Shown here: piece after piece, positions 37,601-44,139 of the stretch | Position numbering within the stretch: position 1 is the stretch's first letter | Layout: the number at the start of each line of letters is the position of its first letter | NCBI RefSeq assembly: GCF_000003815.2 | Contig: NC_049981.1 | Location: 31,647,811 to 31,711,810, forward strand | Length of the DNA stretch: 64,000 nucleotides | Direction of reading: 5' to 3' | Source: Branchiostoma floridae | Lineage: Eukaryota > Chordata > Leptocardii > Amphioxiformes > Branchiostomatidae | Notes under the pieces: model-generated | What the model saw: only the letters and a program-made list of their open reading frames with translations | What the model was told of the DNA's origin: nothing | Databases searched by the model: none | Position numbers and translations under genes: made by a program

Positions 37601-40019
37601 TCAGCACCGCGGTCGTCGTGTCTGGCTGCCAGACAGACGGCTCGACTCTGGACAGCTCCTGGGAACCATTGTACCACACCAGCGTGGGGCGGACATCGCC
37701 TACGATCTGGGACTCACACCTGAAACAGGAAACAGTCACATTTGATTTGTGTTTGTCCTACATGTATCTCCAACAGAAGGAATATTTTACTGTTGATTGC
37801 TAAAGCAGTAGCTGGTGTGTTACCACGAAAGGCGGTGAAACCGAATATGTAGATATAGATTCAGTAAACTGTCATTTTTAAGGCAGATCAATAAAGGCAG
37901 TGGTCCCATCTTAAGCCTGGGGCACAACCCGCCGTACGTGCAATTTGTCCGTACGTTTTTTGTGGAGGCCACGTCCGCCACGTATTCCTGAAAACGTTCA
38001 GTCTGTACATGGCAGGTGCGTCGCCCGTACTGGAACGTACAGAGGGCGAATCCACAGCCCGAACACAGAGAAAGTTCTGCATGCACTTAAATTTCTACGG
38101 TGTGTCTGCGTGCTCCCAAATCCGTGGGATTCGCCACGTGTTCGTACGGAGACGGTACTTACCACTTACGGATACCAAAAGATTGCACACGTTTTGGCAC
38201 GTAGACAGCACGCACTTGCAAGTACGGCGGGTTGTGCCCCTAGCTTTAGAGGAGCCACGCCACATTCGTGTTTGATAATCCACCATACTTTATCGGTAAG
38301 TGCAAGGGTTTATATTCCCAGGTATGTGTGCATCACACATGCAATTTTGAAACTCACCGTAAATGTAGAGTCTGCCCGGCCAACAGTGGAGGAGAATAAC
38401 CCGTAATCCTGGGGCCGTCAGGGGACTCTAAAACCTGGAGGCGCACTTTTGACAAGAAGGTGTCGTAGTCTTCTGTTGTAGGAACTTCACACTCGTAGTC
38501 TCCGTTATCTGACATGTAAACTGTGTCCAGTCTGAGGTTGGCATCGTCCACAACTGTGGCTCGGTCTGTAGGAGACATATAAAAAACGATAATGACATAG
38601 GAAGACATAAAAAAATGAAATAACGCATAATGCCAGCTACACGTCACTTTGTTATTTGATTTCTTGTTGTTTTATTTCATGTCGTTATCATTATCTCTTG
38701 ACTTTGTTATTTAGCGTTTTGTAGCCATGTATGTGTGTCTTTATTTTGTTTATGTACAAGAGGAGAAGACCTCGATAAGTAGGGTCTGCTTTCCGTTTCA
38801 TCCTCTTTAAAGAAATGTGAATAAAAAAAAAAAAATAAAAAAAATGACATACAATGTTAGTACGGTGTCAAAGTCTTCTGTTGTCAGAACTTCACTATTA
38901 TCATAGTCTGGTTTCTAGTTTCTGGTTTATCTTTGTGTTTTTTTGCAATTTTAATCAATACTTGCTTGTTTGCCTGAAATCTAAACTTTTGATTTAGTGG
39001 GGCCGCGTAGCACAGTGGTAGTGTATTCGGCCCGTGACCGAGAGGTCGTCGGTTCGAATCCGCCTGCTGTGTTGCCGGTCTTGTGCCCTTGGGAAAGGCA
39101 CTTTACACGACTTTCCTCACTTTACCCAAGTGAAAAATGAGTCGTCCCTCGGATAGGACGTTAAATGGAGGTCCCGTGTATGGGGAGAGCCATACCCCAT
39201 ACACGTTAAAGAACCCCCACACATGCGATGGTGCGGTGTGCGTTGGTGCAAATCCTTCTGTCGGAAGTTGGTGATTCACTTCAAATCACCCGGATGGAGG
39301 CCTGGCGACCTCTGTCTCGTATCAGCCACATGGTGACCTACATCATTCACCCGGACGGGTGTGTCACCCCGTAAGGGGCGGTATAACCCGTCGTTGTGCG
39401 AACATGTGCGAACATGTATATAGGGCTCCCTTGGAAATCAGTTACTACGTTAACTGAAGGGACTACTCTAAAAGATCAATAAATAAAATAAAAAAAATAA
39501 AAAATTTAAAGTAGTGTTGACTCATTGTCAACGCCTGTCGCAAAGCAAAAAAAAGGCCGATCCTGACTCTCCATTACAGTTATCAATTAAACTAATGATA
39601 GTGTAATTGGCAATAAGTTATTCAGCCAATGGGAGAGTGATTGCAAGTCCGTCAAACATTTGCATGTTCATATTTTTATTTTTATTTCTATTTTAATTCT
39701 CATTCTTATTTGGCTTTTCTACATTTTGACGGAGTGCAATTGGAGCTGTCTATTTCTCATCTATGACTTGCTCCTCTACTGTAAATTCACAGTAGTATAC
39801 ATAAATTAGTCCTCCCACCTGAGTAGTTGCCGAAAGCGAATGTCCCACTGTTGCTGTCGTGGTACAGCAGGTGTGTTCTCTCCTGGTCTGCGTCGAGCCC
39901 CTCCAGCCGGTACCAGTCCACGGAGGCGGGCGGCTGCTCCGAGGCGTAGCCGCAGGACAGCACGGCGGGGTAACCCACGAGAACCACCGTTGTGGAGGAG
40001 AGAGGCTCCTGGGTACTTC
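22593..40019 (-). CDS. Ig-domain receptor tyrosine kinase, 5' end missing
   Basis: Twenty exons join to an 899-residue partial protein; all splice phases agree. Numbering here starts at the first split codon of the 5'-most exon found. Five Ig domains carry Cys pairs 23/93, 138/193, 238/285, 328/368 and 413/471. A membrane helix spans about 497-520. The kinase shows a GRGNFG loop (597-602), VAVK Lys624, candidate helix-C Glu641, HRD (Asp732), DFG (750-752), activation-loop Tyr758 and Tyr765, and APE (779-781). The hinge insert is short, as in FGFR, so this is not a split VEGFR/PDGFR kinase. Known family role: a cell-surface receptor that autophosphorylates on ligand binding. The ligand cannot be read from the sequence. 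The kinase resembles FGFR and RET classes, but the Ig count and tail do not match either, so I give no symbol. The signal peptide is not found; 5' exons lie above 40,019. Confidence 0.9.
23269..23322 (-). CDS. RTK alternative last exon A (Phe form)
   Basis: The acceptor follows CCCCTCCCCACAG. It encodes [17 protein letters not shown] and a TAA stop, 17 residues. It is homologous to the downstream last exon B, and position 886 is Phe here instead of Tyr. No AATAAA was seen between its stop and exon B; a weak AA|GTAACG donor 30 bases past the stop could splice onward. An overlapping 180-codon frame is a by-product of AT-rich tandem repeats. Confidence 0.75.
   Translation of the reverse strand, partial: EFIHLHEIPAVMFEMSI
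23345..23900. repeat. Degenerate AT-rich tandem repeat
   Basis: Recurring CAAATAAACTGTTGTTA, AACATACTG and CACAATxTTTGT blocks every ~60-120 bp. It gives a spurious 180-codon minus frame. Confidence 0.6.
24262..24361 (-). CDS. RTK exon: kinase helices H-I
   Basis: Encodes residues 841-873: [18 protein letters not shown], then [15 protein letters not shown]-x(6)-RP is the hallmark end of an RTK domain. It ends on a codon boundary, so both last exons can follow in frame. The donor is GAG|GTCAGT. A 32-bp copy of this donor edge occurs at 25,016-25,047. Confidence 0.95.
24649..24745 (-). CDS. RTK exon: kinase helix G
   Basis: Encodes residues 809-839: [20 protein letters not shown], then [15 protein letters not shown] and the RM-KP motif are typical RTK C-lobe elements. 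The residue before CTPY is Ala (split codon), where many relatives have Gly. The acceptor is CCCCCCAG and the donor AGT|GTGAGT. Confidence 0.93.
25016..25047 (-). repeat. Displaced copy of a kinase exon donor edge
   Basis: 32 bp identical to 24,246-24,277, the last codons (ITKAE) and donor of the helix H-I exon. It lies one intron upstream, so it is not an adjacent tandem copy. Confidence 0.8.
25140..25251 (-). CDS. RTK exon: activation segment end, helix F
   Basis: Encodes residues 771-807: [19 protein letters not shown], then [19 protein letters not shown] and the helix-F Asp/Trp are intact. The acceptor is TTGCCTCAG and the donor TTAG|GTAAGT. Confidence 0.96.
25669..25797 (-). CDS. RTK exon: kinase catalytic loop and DFG
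   Basis: A 129-bp phase-0 exon, residues 728-770. It contains [13 protein letters not shown] (catalytic Asp732), [12 protein letters not shown] (DFG 750-752) and activation-loop tyrosines 758 and 765. Most RTKs have AARN; here it is ASRN. The acceptor is TTTCTTTCCAG and the donor CAG|GTAAGA. Confidence 0.96.
26152..26371. mobile_element. Palindromic MITE (ACCAAAACGTCGG type)
   Basis: TCACTGAATAAAG and TTACACAACCATTGCTTTAT are mirrored at the right end; the inner arms are CCAACGTTTTGGTGACC-like. Lies in the intron between the hinge and catalytic-loop exons. Confidence 0.85.
26447..26634 (-). CDS. RTK exon: kinase hinge and helix D/E
   Basis: Encodes residues 666-727: [20 protein letters not shown] (hinge), a short insert with [12 protein letters not shown], then [20 protein letters not shown]. 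The donor is AAG|GTGCGT. The acceptor just upstream has only a moderate pyrimidine tract. Fourteen further copies of acceptor plus exon start lie upstream (to 27,690), and the outermost has the best tract. Only the 26,634 acceptor keeps the full hinge in frame. Confidence 0.92.
26635..27690 (-). repeat. Acceptor array: 14 copies of ~74 bp from the kinase hinge exon
   Basis: The exon-start block (CTCTG/CAGAG junction) recurs at 26,708, 26,782, 26,856, 26,930, 27,014, 27,088, 27,162, 27,242, 27,325, 27,399, 27,465, 27,531, 27,605 and 27,684; most steps are 74 bp. On the minus strand each unit is an AG acceptor, then coding bases for [13 protein letters not shown], then intron-like filler with TTAACTGTTA. 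The outermost copy has a strong tract (CTCTCTGTCCTCTTCCAG). Confidence 0.95.
28015..28125 (-). CDS. RTK exon: kinase helix C to strand 5
   Basis: Encodes residues 629-664: [20 protein letters not shown], then [13 protein letters not shown]. Glu641 is the candidate helix-C partner of Lys624. The acceptor is GTTACAG and the donor ACAG|GTAATG. The last G makes Glu665 with the next exon. Confidence 0.93.
28357..28476. mobile_element. Short palindromic element in an RTK intron
   Basis: AATTAAGGAATGG and AGCGCTCGTTTGA are mirrored at 28,443-28,476. Confidence 0.75.
28620..28800 (-). CDS. RTK exon: kinase N-lobe with glycine loop
   Basis: Encodes residues 568-627: [20 protein letters not shown], then [12 protein letters not shown] (glycine loop 597-602) and MTVAVKTTK (ATP-binding Lys624). 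The pattern EFPRDKL just before the kinase is FGFR-like. The acceptor is ACTCTCCCTCCAG and the donor AAAG|GTCAGG. Confidence 0.95.
28969..29025 (-). CDS. RTK exon: juxtamembrane 2
   Basis: A 57-bp phase-0 exon encoding 19 residues (549-567), [10 protein letters not shown] to PLLPG. The acceptor is TTGTACAG and the donor GGG|GTAAGC. DYLPP is a plausible phosphotyrosine docking site (inference). Skippable in frame, like its neighbour. Confidence 0.83.
29492..29554 (-). CDS. RTK exon: juxtamembrane 1
   Basis: A 63-bp phase-0 exon encoding 21 residues (528-548), [13 protein letters not shown] onward. The acceptor is TTTCTACAG and the donor GAT|GTAAGT. It holds one juxtamembrane Tyr. Because it is a multiple of three and in phase 0 it could be skipped without a frame change. 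Confidence 0.85.
29697..30162 (-). repeat. Donor array: 5 extra copies of the transmembrane exon end fused to a MITE end
   Basis: The exon end ...KYWQR plus donor recurs with block starts at 29,697, 29,792, 29,891, 29,981 and 30,071; the true one is at 30,161, with steps of 90-99 bp. Between donors is the end of a MITE family also found at 21,380 and 47,761 (CACCTTTATC-x-GGGGTAACC). Donors are GTGAGT, with GTAAGT in the outermost copy, which has lost one coding base. Confidence 0.93.
30163..30278 (-). CDS. RTK exon: transmembrane segment
   Basis: Encodes residues 490-527: a Pro-rich stalk (TAPPPQP), a ~24-residue hydrophobic helix from about 497 to 520, and the basic stop-transfer YYLRKYWQR. 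The acceptor is TTCTGCAG and the donor CGG|GTGAGT. Five further copies of the 3' half of this exon with its donor follow downstream (29,697-30,125). Confidence 0.92.
30470..30920. repeat. SINE debris in an RTK intron
   Basis: TTCTTTAATATGCTCGAGGTG resembles the body at 1,165, and GTTGCCCAGGGGCAC with a minus-strand T-arm-like end lies near 30,870. Preceded by a G-run near 30,370. Confidence 0.5.
31100..31662 (-). repeat. Four decaying copies of the Ig5b donor edge within (GATT)n
   Basis: Copies of the exon end (around ETQVIVLE and its donor) begin near 31,509, 31,363, 31,265 and 31,110 and are less similar with distance from the exon. The spacers are TGATTGAT-rich simple sequence. Confidence 0.8.
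31663..31816 (-). CDS. RTK exon: Ig5 second half and stalk
   Basis: Encodes residues 438-488: [10 protein letters not shown], then the F-strand [12 protein letters not shown] (Cys471), then the membrane-proximal stalk. The acceptor is CTGTACAG and the donor AGGG|GTAGGG. Both edges are duplicated in the introns: acceptor-side copies upstream and donor-side copies downstream. Confidence 0.9.
31925..32210 (-). repeat. Copies of the Ig5b acceptor edge
   Basis: About 70 coding bases with acceptor are repeated at 31,935-32,016 (still reading [19 protein letters not shown]), partly at 32,050-32,080 and again at 32,125-32,190. Confidence 0.85.
32763..32905 (-). CDS. RTK exon: Ig5 first half
   Basis: Encodes residues 391-437, starting PPQIVKQN, with Cys413 ([13 protein letters not shown]) and the Trp of VAWKWES. 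The acceptor is CCCTCCAG; the donor ACG|GTTTGT is weak and followed by (GTTT)n. Four degenerate copies of the acceptor edge lie upstream at 32,966-33,370. Confidence 0.9.
32966..33370 (-). repeat. Four copies of the Ig5a acceptor edge
   Basis: The block from the acceptor through the codons for QNTIFSA recurs at about 32,967, 33,110, 33,232 and 33,331, each followed by a CTAACCCTAACxCTTT spacer. Similarity falls with distance from the real exon. Confidence 0.85.
33957..34083 (-). CDS. RTK exon: Ig4 second half
   Basis: Encodes residues 348-389: VYDDPLFF, sequon NFT, and the F-strand [10 protein letters not shown] (Cys368). The acceptor is TCCCCCAG and the donor AAAG|GTACAG. The last G begins Gly390. 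Confidence 0.92.
34133..34334. mobile_element. TTCGCGGTGG-family MITE, copy 2
   Basis: Ends TACTATAAATGCAT and ATTTTACAGTA; lies in an RTK intron. Confidence 0.85.
34559..34689 (-). CDS. RTK exon: Ig4 first half
   Basis: Encodes residues 305-347, starting APSIARQVW, with Cys328 ([14 protein letters not shown]) and the Trp of VRWSRDG. Sequon NFT. The acceptor is CCTCCTCAG; the donor GAG|GTTGGT is weak. Begins in split Tyr304 and ends at a codon boundary. Confidence 0.9.
35223..35447. mobile_element. Palindromic MITE (ACGTCTACGGAAGAATT)
   Basis: TTCACAACCTTCTTTTAATT and its complement bound the element; the inner arms are CATTTTGTACTGATG-like. Structurally similar to 26,152. Confidence 0.85.
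35459..35780. mobile_element. hAT-like MITE, copy 2
   Basis: Collinear with 1,623-1,964; ends CAGGG and CCCTG; a left subterminal deletion of ~25 bp. Confidence 0.75.
36151..36234. mobile_element. Half copy of the TAGTTCACCTTTATCC MITE
   Basis: Only the right half remains, ending GATAAAGGTGAACTA, 20 bp beyond an RTK donor. Confidence 0.85.
36255..36379 (-). CDS. RTK exon: Ig3 second half
   Basis: Encodes residues 263-303 with [14 protein letters not shown] (Cys285), a textbook Ig F-strand. The acceptor is CCTCCCCAG and the donor CTCT|GTAAGT. The exon ends with the first base of Tyr304. A second copy of its acceptor and first ~50 coding bases sits upstream at 36,486-36,571. A truncated MITE lies just downstream (36,151-36,234). 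Confidence 0.92.
36486..36571 (-). repeat. Single copy of the Ig3b acceptor edge
   Basis: Matches 36,330-36,415 over ~85 bp, including a usable acceptor (CCTTCTACAG). After it the frame stays open ([16 protein letters not shown]), so it could act as a cryptic exon start. Confidence 0.75.
36615..36695 (+). repeat. 20-bp minisatellite (GGACCCCGCGAGTCGACCT)
   Basis: Four units with 1-3 changes each, in an RTK intron. Confidence 0.85.
36998..37142 (-). CDS. RTK exon: Ig3 first half
   Basis: Encodes residues 215-261, starting APTTHMTYP, with Cys238 ([12 protein letters not shown]) and the Trp of [10 protein letters not shown]. The acceptor is ATTTTTCAG. The donor AA|GTACGA is weak, but it is the only one that keeps frame with the next exon (split Lys262). 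Confidence 0.9.
37490..37719 (-). CDS. RTK exon: Ig2
   Basis: Encodes residues 138-213. Cys138, Trp152 ([10 protein letters not shown]) and Cys193 (KPYRCQA) form a complete Ig core. One N-glycosylation sequon (NGS) is present. The acceptor is TTTCAG; the donor is T|GTGAGT, and the terminal T makes Tyr214 with the next exon. Confidence 0.92.
37911..38248. mobile_element. MITE with GGGGCACAACCCGCCGTAC ends
   Basis: About 33-bp inverted ends: CTGGGGCACAACCCGCCGTA left, its near complement right. ~338 bp, CpG-rich, no transposase. The chance frames inside it are artefacts. Confidence 0.88.
38358..38565 (-). CDS. RTK exon: Ig1 second half and start of Ig2
   Basis: Encodes residues 69-137 with the Ig signature DNGDYECEV (Cys93), the linker [13 protein letters not shown] and the Ig2 start. 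The acceptor is CTCCTACAG and the donor ACG|GTGAGT. The final CG joins the next exon's G to make Arg137. A diverged internal copy of this exon lies in the upstream intron near 38,869-38,926. Confidence 0.9.
38869..38926 (-). repeat. Fragment copy of the Ig1 exon in the upstream intron
   Basis: Resembles 38,458-38,513 (codons around [13 protein letters not shown]) with several changes and no splice site. Confidence 0.6.
38998..39500 (+). mobile_element. Full-length tRNA-derived SINE
   Basis: The head GCCGCGTAGCACAGTGGTAG (A box) and GGTCGTCGGTTCGAATCC (B box) leads to CTTGTGCCCTTGGGAAAGGC and a long body, ending in an AATAAAATAAAA tail. This is the best-preserved SINE in the window and a reference for the decayed copies. 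The TTGGGAAAGGCAC block resembles conserved central domains of deuterostome SINEs (inference). Confidence 0.85.
39819..40019 (-). CDS. RTK exon: Ig1, first half
   Basis: The acceptor follows a pyrimidine-rich CCTCCTCCCCAG; the donor is CAG|GTGGGA. It encodes residues 1-68, a V-like Ig start with Cys23 (VLSCGY) and Trp36 (VDWYRLEG). It begins with two bases of a split codon and ends with one base, which completes Asp with the next exon. This is the 5'-most exon I can place with confidence; it has no signal peptide. Confidence 0.85.
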
Positions 40020-40403
40020 CTGGGGAGGAGGGACGAAAAAGGATTAGCATCATGTTTTTCCAATAGTTTTTTTCCAACAGTGTTACTCCAACAGTGCTAA
40101 AAGACACAAATCTGCATTTTCAACCATGATGTAGACAGAAATACAGCTTGAAAACACCAAGTAAGAAAACATGTCCCAACTTTTGATACTATTACATGTT
40201 TTGTGTGTACTATGTCCAGCTATTTTAGTGAAACAAGGTACAACAGAAATGTTATTGGGAACCAAGAGAACCAAGCAAAGACATCAATCTACACTGCTGT
40301 TCTGTTATTGCTCACTAGGGGGAGCTGTAACACTACATGTAGATACTGGTATTAAATCTGACTGTACACGTACTACATGACAATCTTCAGGCAGATTTAT
40401 CGG

Positions 40404-40526
40404 TGGCATATATATGTAAAAGCGGGCCAAGGAGTGTCCATTAGCCTTCGGTGGCCACTGAACACTCCTTGGCCGGCTACGCTCCTTTGGCAGCTTTGTG
40501 CCACTGTAGGATCTGCTTGGAGATTA
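40404..40526. mobile_element. Partial TAATCTCC-family MITE
   Basis: The right end GTAGGATCTGCTTGGAGATTA is intact; the left arm keeps only GGCCAAGGAGTGT. Confidence 0.8.
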
Positions 40527-41274
40527 CTAGAAATGTAAATGCCACACATCTATAGCTACATGATACACAAGAGAGGGCTCCTTTGAGCTTTGAAATGACA
40601 TATGAAGAGTCTCAAGGAAACTCAACAAAAATTTAGGTACAACTAAGATGTCCTCACATCAAGACACATTAGCATTACAATTAGGAAGACACCAAGACAA
40701 AAAGATCAAATTAATACCTCCACTTTAACGGAGGTAATAATGGAAGCTTTCAAAAGCCTACGGGACCCTTACTAATCAGCCATTCATACGTAGCAGTTCT
40801 CTCATTCTGATCAATACCACACAAATCAGTGCTATTGACATCCTTGCCCGATAATTTCCTAGACATGCCAGACTAACATTATTGCTTTTTCCTTATTATC
40901 CGCGGCAGCGTATTGATTTTGAATCTGGAAATGACGGATGTCATATTTATTTTTAGCAGAACTGATATTGTACCAATCTAAAGCAGACACAAAGCTTCGC
41001 TATTGACAGATGAAATTGGTTCTTCAGCAAAATATAATAACAGCTGCACTGCACCAATAAGGCCATTTTACTTTCAAGGTTCTTTGTCATTTCTGAGGGA
41101 GAATTCAGCAAGGGGTCACCAAAAAAAAAAAAATTAACTAGAAAGGCAATATTTTTGCTAAAAGTCGGAGCACTTTTCCTGTAACTTTTTGTCAACCCAC
41201 CTGTCACTTTTTGCAGTACTGTAGTAGTAGTAACACCAGATTAGGTTTTGTCAAATAGTTAAGTTCAAGTCTGT

Positions 41275-42060
41275 GAGCAAACAAGCTAAATAGGTATGGC
41301 CCAAAGAGAGAAATATAGCATTCTACGAATTTCTAGTGCTGAAGTTGGCTGCTGACGTGGCCCTTTGCCAAGAAGCCTAATGTGTTGTTTGTAAATTTTT
41401 TATGTGGTTGAACTGCATGACTCGAGAAGTTTTGGATGGACTGTCATGAAATTTGGTATGTGGTGGTAGGCCTCAGTTACAAATGTCTAACCTATCAAAT
41501 AAGTTTGTAAATTTTGGGCCACCTGGCACTTTCCTTGGTACTGCAGCAGACTGAAGGTTTTGATATGATGTGTCTGGAGCAAGCTCATAATGGTCATGCT
41601 TTCAGGGTGGTACATTAGATAGCTCTTGTGCATGGGAAGAACTGATAAAAGTTTGGGCCCACTAAGTCAAGTATCAATCAATCAATCAATCAAACAATCA
41701 ATCGATAAATTGATTGATTGAAATTTTTTGTGCATGGGAAGAACTGATAAAAGTTTGGGCCCACTAGACCAAGTGTAAGAACCAATAAACTACATAAGTA
41801 TGGCCCAGGAGAGAAATATGCCATTCTAGTGCTGAAGTTGGCAGCTGACTTTGCCCCTTGCCAAGAAGATTGTGTTGTTTGTAAACTTTGTAATACTATG
41901 TGGTTTAACTGCACACCTCTTTGTGCATGGGAAGAACAGATAAAAGTTTGGGCCTACTAGTGCAGGTCTGGGAACCGACAAATGAAATTGGTACGGCCAC
42001 AGAGGAGAAATATGCCATTCCAGTGCTGAAGTTGGCAGCTGACTTCCCGTTGCCCTGCTG
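41275..42060. repeat. Three-copy degenerate repeat
   Basis: GAGAAATATGCCATTCTAGTG, GAAGTTGGCAGCTGACTT and GCATGGGAAGAACTGATAAAA recur at about 41,310, 41,810 and 42,005. (AATC)n sits at 41,686-41,722. Confidence 0.75.
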
Positions 42061-43009
42061 GGAGAGCCTGTCCCTGCTGGTTAGGGGAGGAATCCTTTAC
42101 ACGGTGGGTGGCTGGGGCACTTCCTCACAGGACTGTCTAAACTGGTTAGCTCTGGTCACTTTGGGTTCGCCAAGTCATTTTCCAGACTTCGGGGCCACAA
42201 AGTTGGAGGCCCTGTATGCAAACTTCTTACATACAATGCATCGTACGCACAGTTAAGTTTCTCAATGTAGAAAAACTATTCTTGCTTTCTTTGATCAATG
42301 TTTGAATCATATGTGTCTGTCTTGATGTTTGACTTACATTGTATATGGCTGTAAAGTTCTAAAAAAATAAGCAAGTCACAAAATTGAAGATCCTTTAAAC
42401 ATTCAGACATTTCAGGAGAGCATCCAAGCAGCAGTATAATCAAAAATGGATACGACGACGACGACGACGATCCACTACTACACAATTGACAACTACGATG
42501 AAGCTCTCAGTATGCACCGAAAGTTGTTTTATCACTTGACATGTATGGAACAAATTTGAACAAACAGATGGCATCCGAGGCATAATTCCCTCTACCTACA
42601 ATACCGATAATGAATGACATTGTTTTCAAATGAATAAACATGCTTGTAATGAACATGTACATGTGTGTAGGAGCCAGACCCAGGCAGCAGGATCTGGTGG
42701 GTGGTTCCCTCTGGTATGTCCCTACCTGCTGGGGATCATTACAGAGAGACAAAACAGGAGAGACTACTCTAAATTCAGTTATTTTTGCGGGATGTGATTT
42801 CCAGCTAGAGTGGAACGGGGGTCAATCTATTGTTTATTAACCAAAATATACTCAGGTCATCAACCTGTTAAGATTTTGCATTGGAAAAAAACAAACTATT
42901 CATTTCTATAATTTCAAAACTTATGGTATTCACTAGGTGTAAAACACACGTGTACGTTTGAACCATTATTTATTTCGTGAGCTTAAATCGCCGTACTGAG
43001 AATGAACAG

Positions 43010-44130
43010 GTGGAAATGTTAGTATGGGGCAGGGACTTCAAGTCACTGACAACTTGCAATATGTCAATGGGCCCATTATGGGGTATGTACAGTAGAACTG
43101 CTGACAACTGCAATATTGGGGACTCTCTCAGTCAGATATGTCCTAGCCTCACTGGCAGGAGCAACTCGTTTGTGACTTTAAATAGACAAAACAGACAAGT
43201 GGAACCACCAACGAGCACAACTACGTACAAGTCCAAGTACATGTGCATGCGTGTGTACACTGCTGGAGTATGGTGTAATGGAAGCAAAACTGCTGACAAC
43301 TGCAATATTGGTGGCTCTCTCAGATATTCCCTAGCCTCACTGGCAGGAGTAACTTGTTAGTGACTTACAAGAGACAAGACAGACAGGCGGAACCACCTAC
43401 GAGCACAACTTCAAGTCCAAGGGCACATGGGCGTACACTGTTGCAGTATAGAGTAGGGGAGGCAGAACAGCTGATGATTGGTAGCTTAGCACCTTCAGAT
43501 TTACTATTTAGAGACACAAAACAGACGGGAAACCAACTACTAGTAACGGTTACATGTTGTAGTGTCCAAGTGCTTGTACAAGTCCAAGTACATGTGCATG
43601 CGTGTGTACACTGCTGGAGTATGGTGTAATGGAAGCAAAACTGCTGACAACTGCAATATTGCTGGCTATCTCCGGTATTTCCTAGACTCACTGGCAGGAG
43701 TAATTGTGCGACTTTAGACACAAAAGACACTTTAGACACAAAAGACAAGAGGAAACATCAATGTGCACACGATTCCAGTCCAAGCACATGTATGTGGATA
43801 CTTCTGCAATATGGGGCAGTTAGTTAGTACGTTTGCTGATTGCTGATATCCGTGATACTGGTGGCTCTCTCAAATATAAATATGTAACTTTGTCTGACCC
43901 AAAATGAGACTATTACTAGTATATCATATATAAGGACATGGGCAAAACACCCACATTGTAGTACGTGCACATGTACAAGTGAAGTAGACAGTCATTAAGT
44001 CTTGTGGGAGGTAGAACTGCTGACAGTTTGCAATACCAGTGACAGCAGACCCCTGAGGTATTTATTTCCTTCCTGCTGCCTGTGGTTACAGAGAGACTAA
44101 ACAGGCAGCGGGAACCACGCGAACATACAG
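43010..44130 (+). repeat. Tandem satellite, ~180-190 bp unit
   Basis: AACTGCTGACAACTGCAATAT and CCTAGCCTCACTGGCAGGAG recur at about 43,093, 43,290, 43,640 and weakly at 43,840 and 44,020. Chance frames only. Confidence 0.85.
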
Positions 44131-44139
44131 TAGTACGTG

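Noticed and set aside
37945-38406. 153-codon plus-strand frame
   Set aside because: Lies in a CpG-rich MITE and then antisense to an RTK exon.
38998-39070. Functional tRNA gene
   Set aside because: A and B boxes are present, but the sequence continues into a SINE body with an A-rich tail and no proper acceptor stem.
22593-40019. Naming the gene FGFR, VEGFR or RET
   Set aside because: The kinase is FGFR/RET-like, but the Ig count, lack of kinase insert and tail do not fit one family; a phylogeny would decide.
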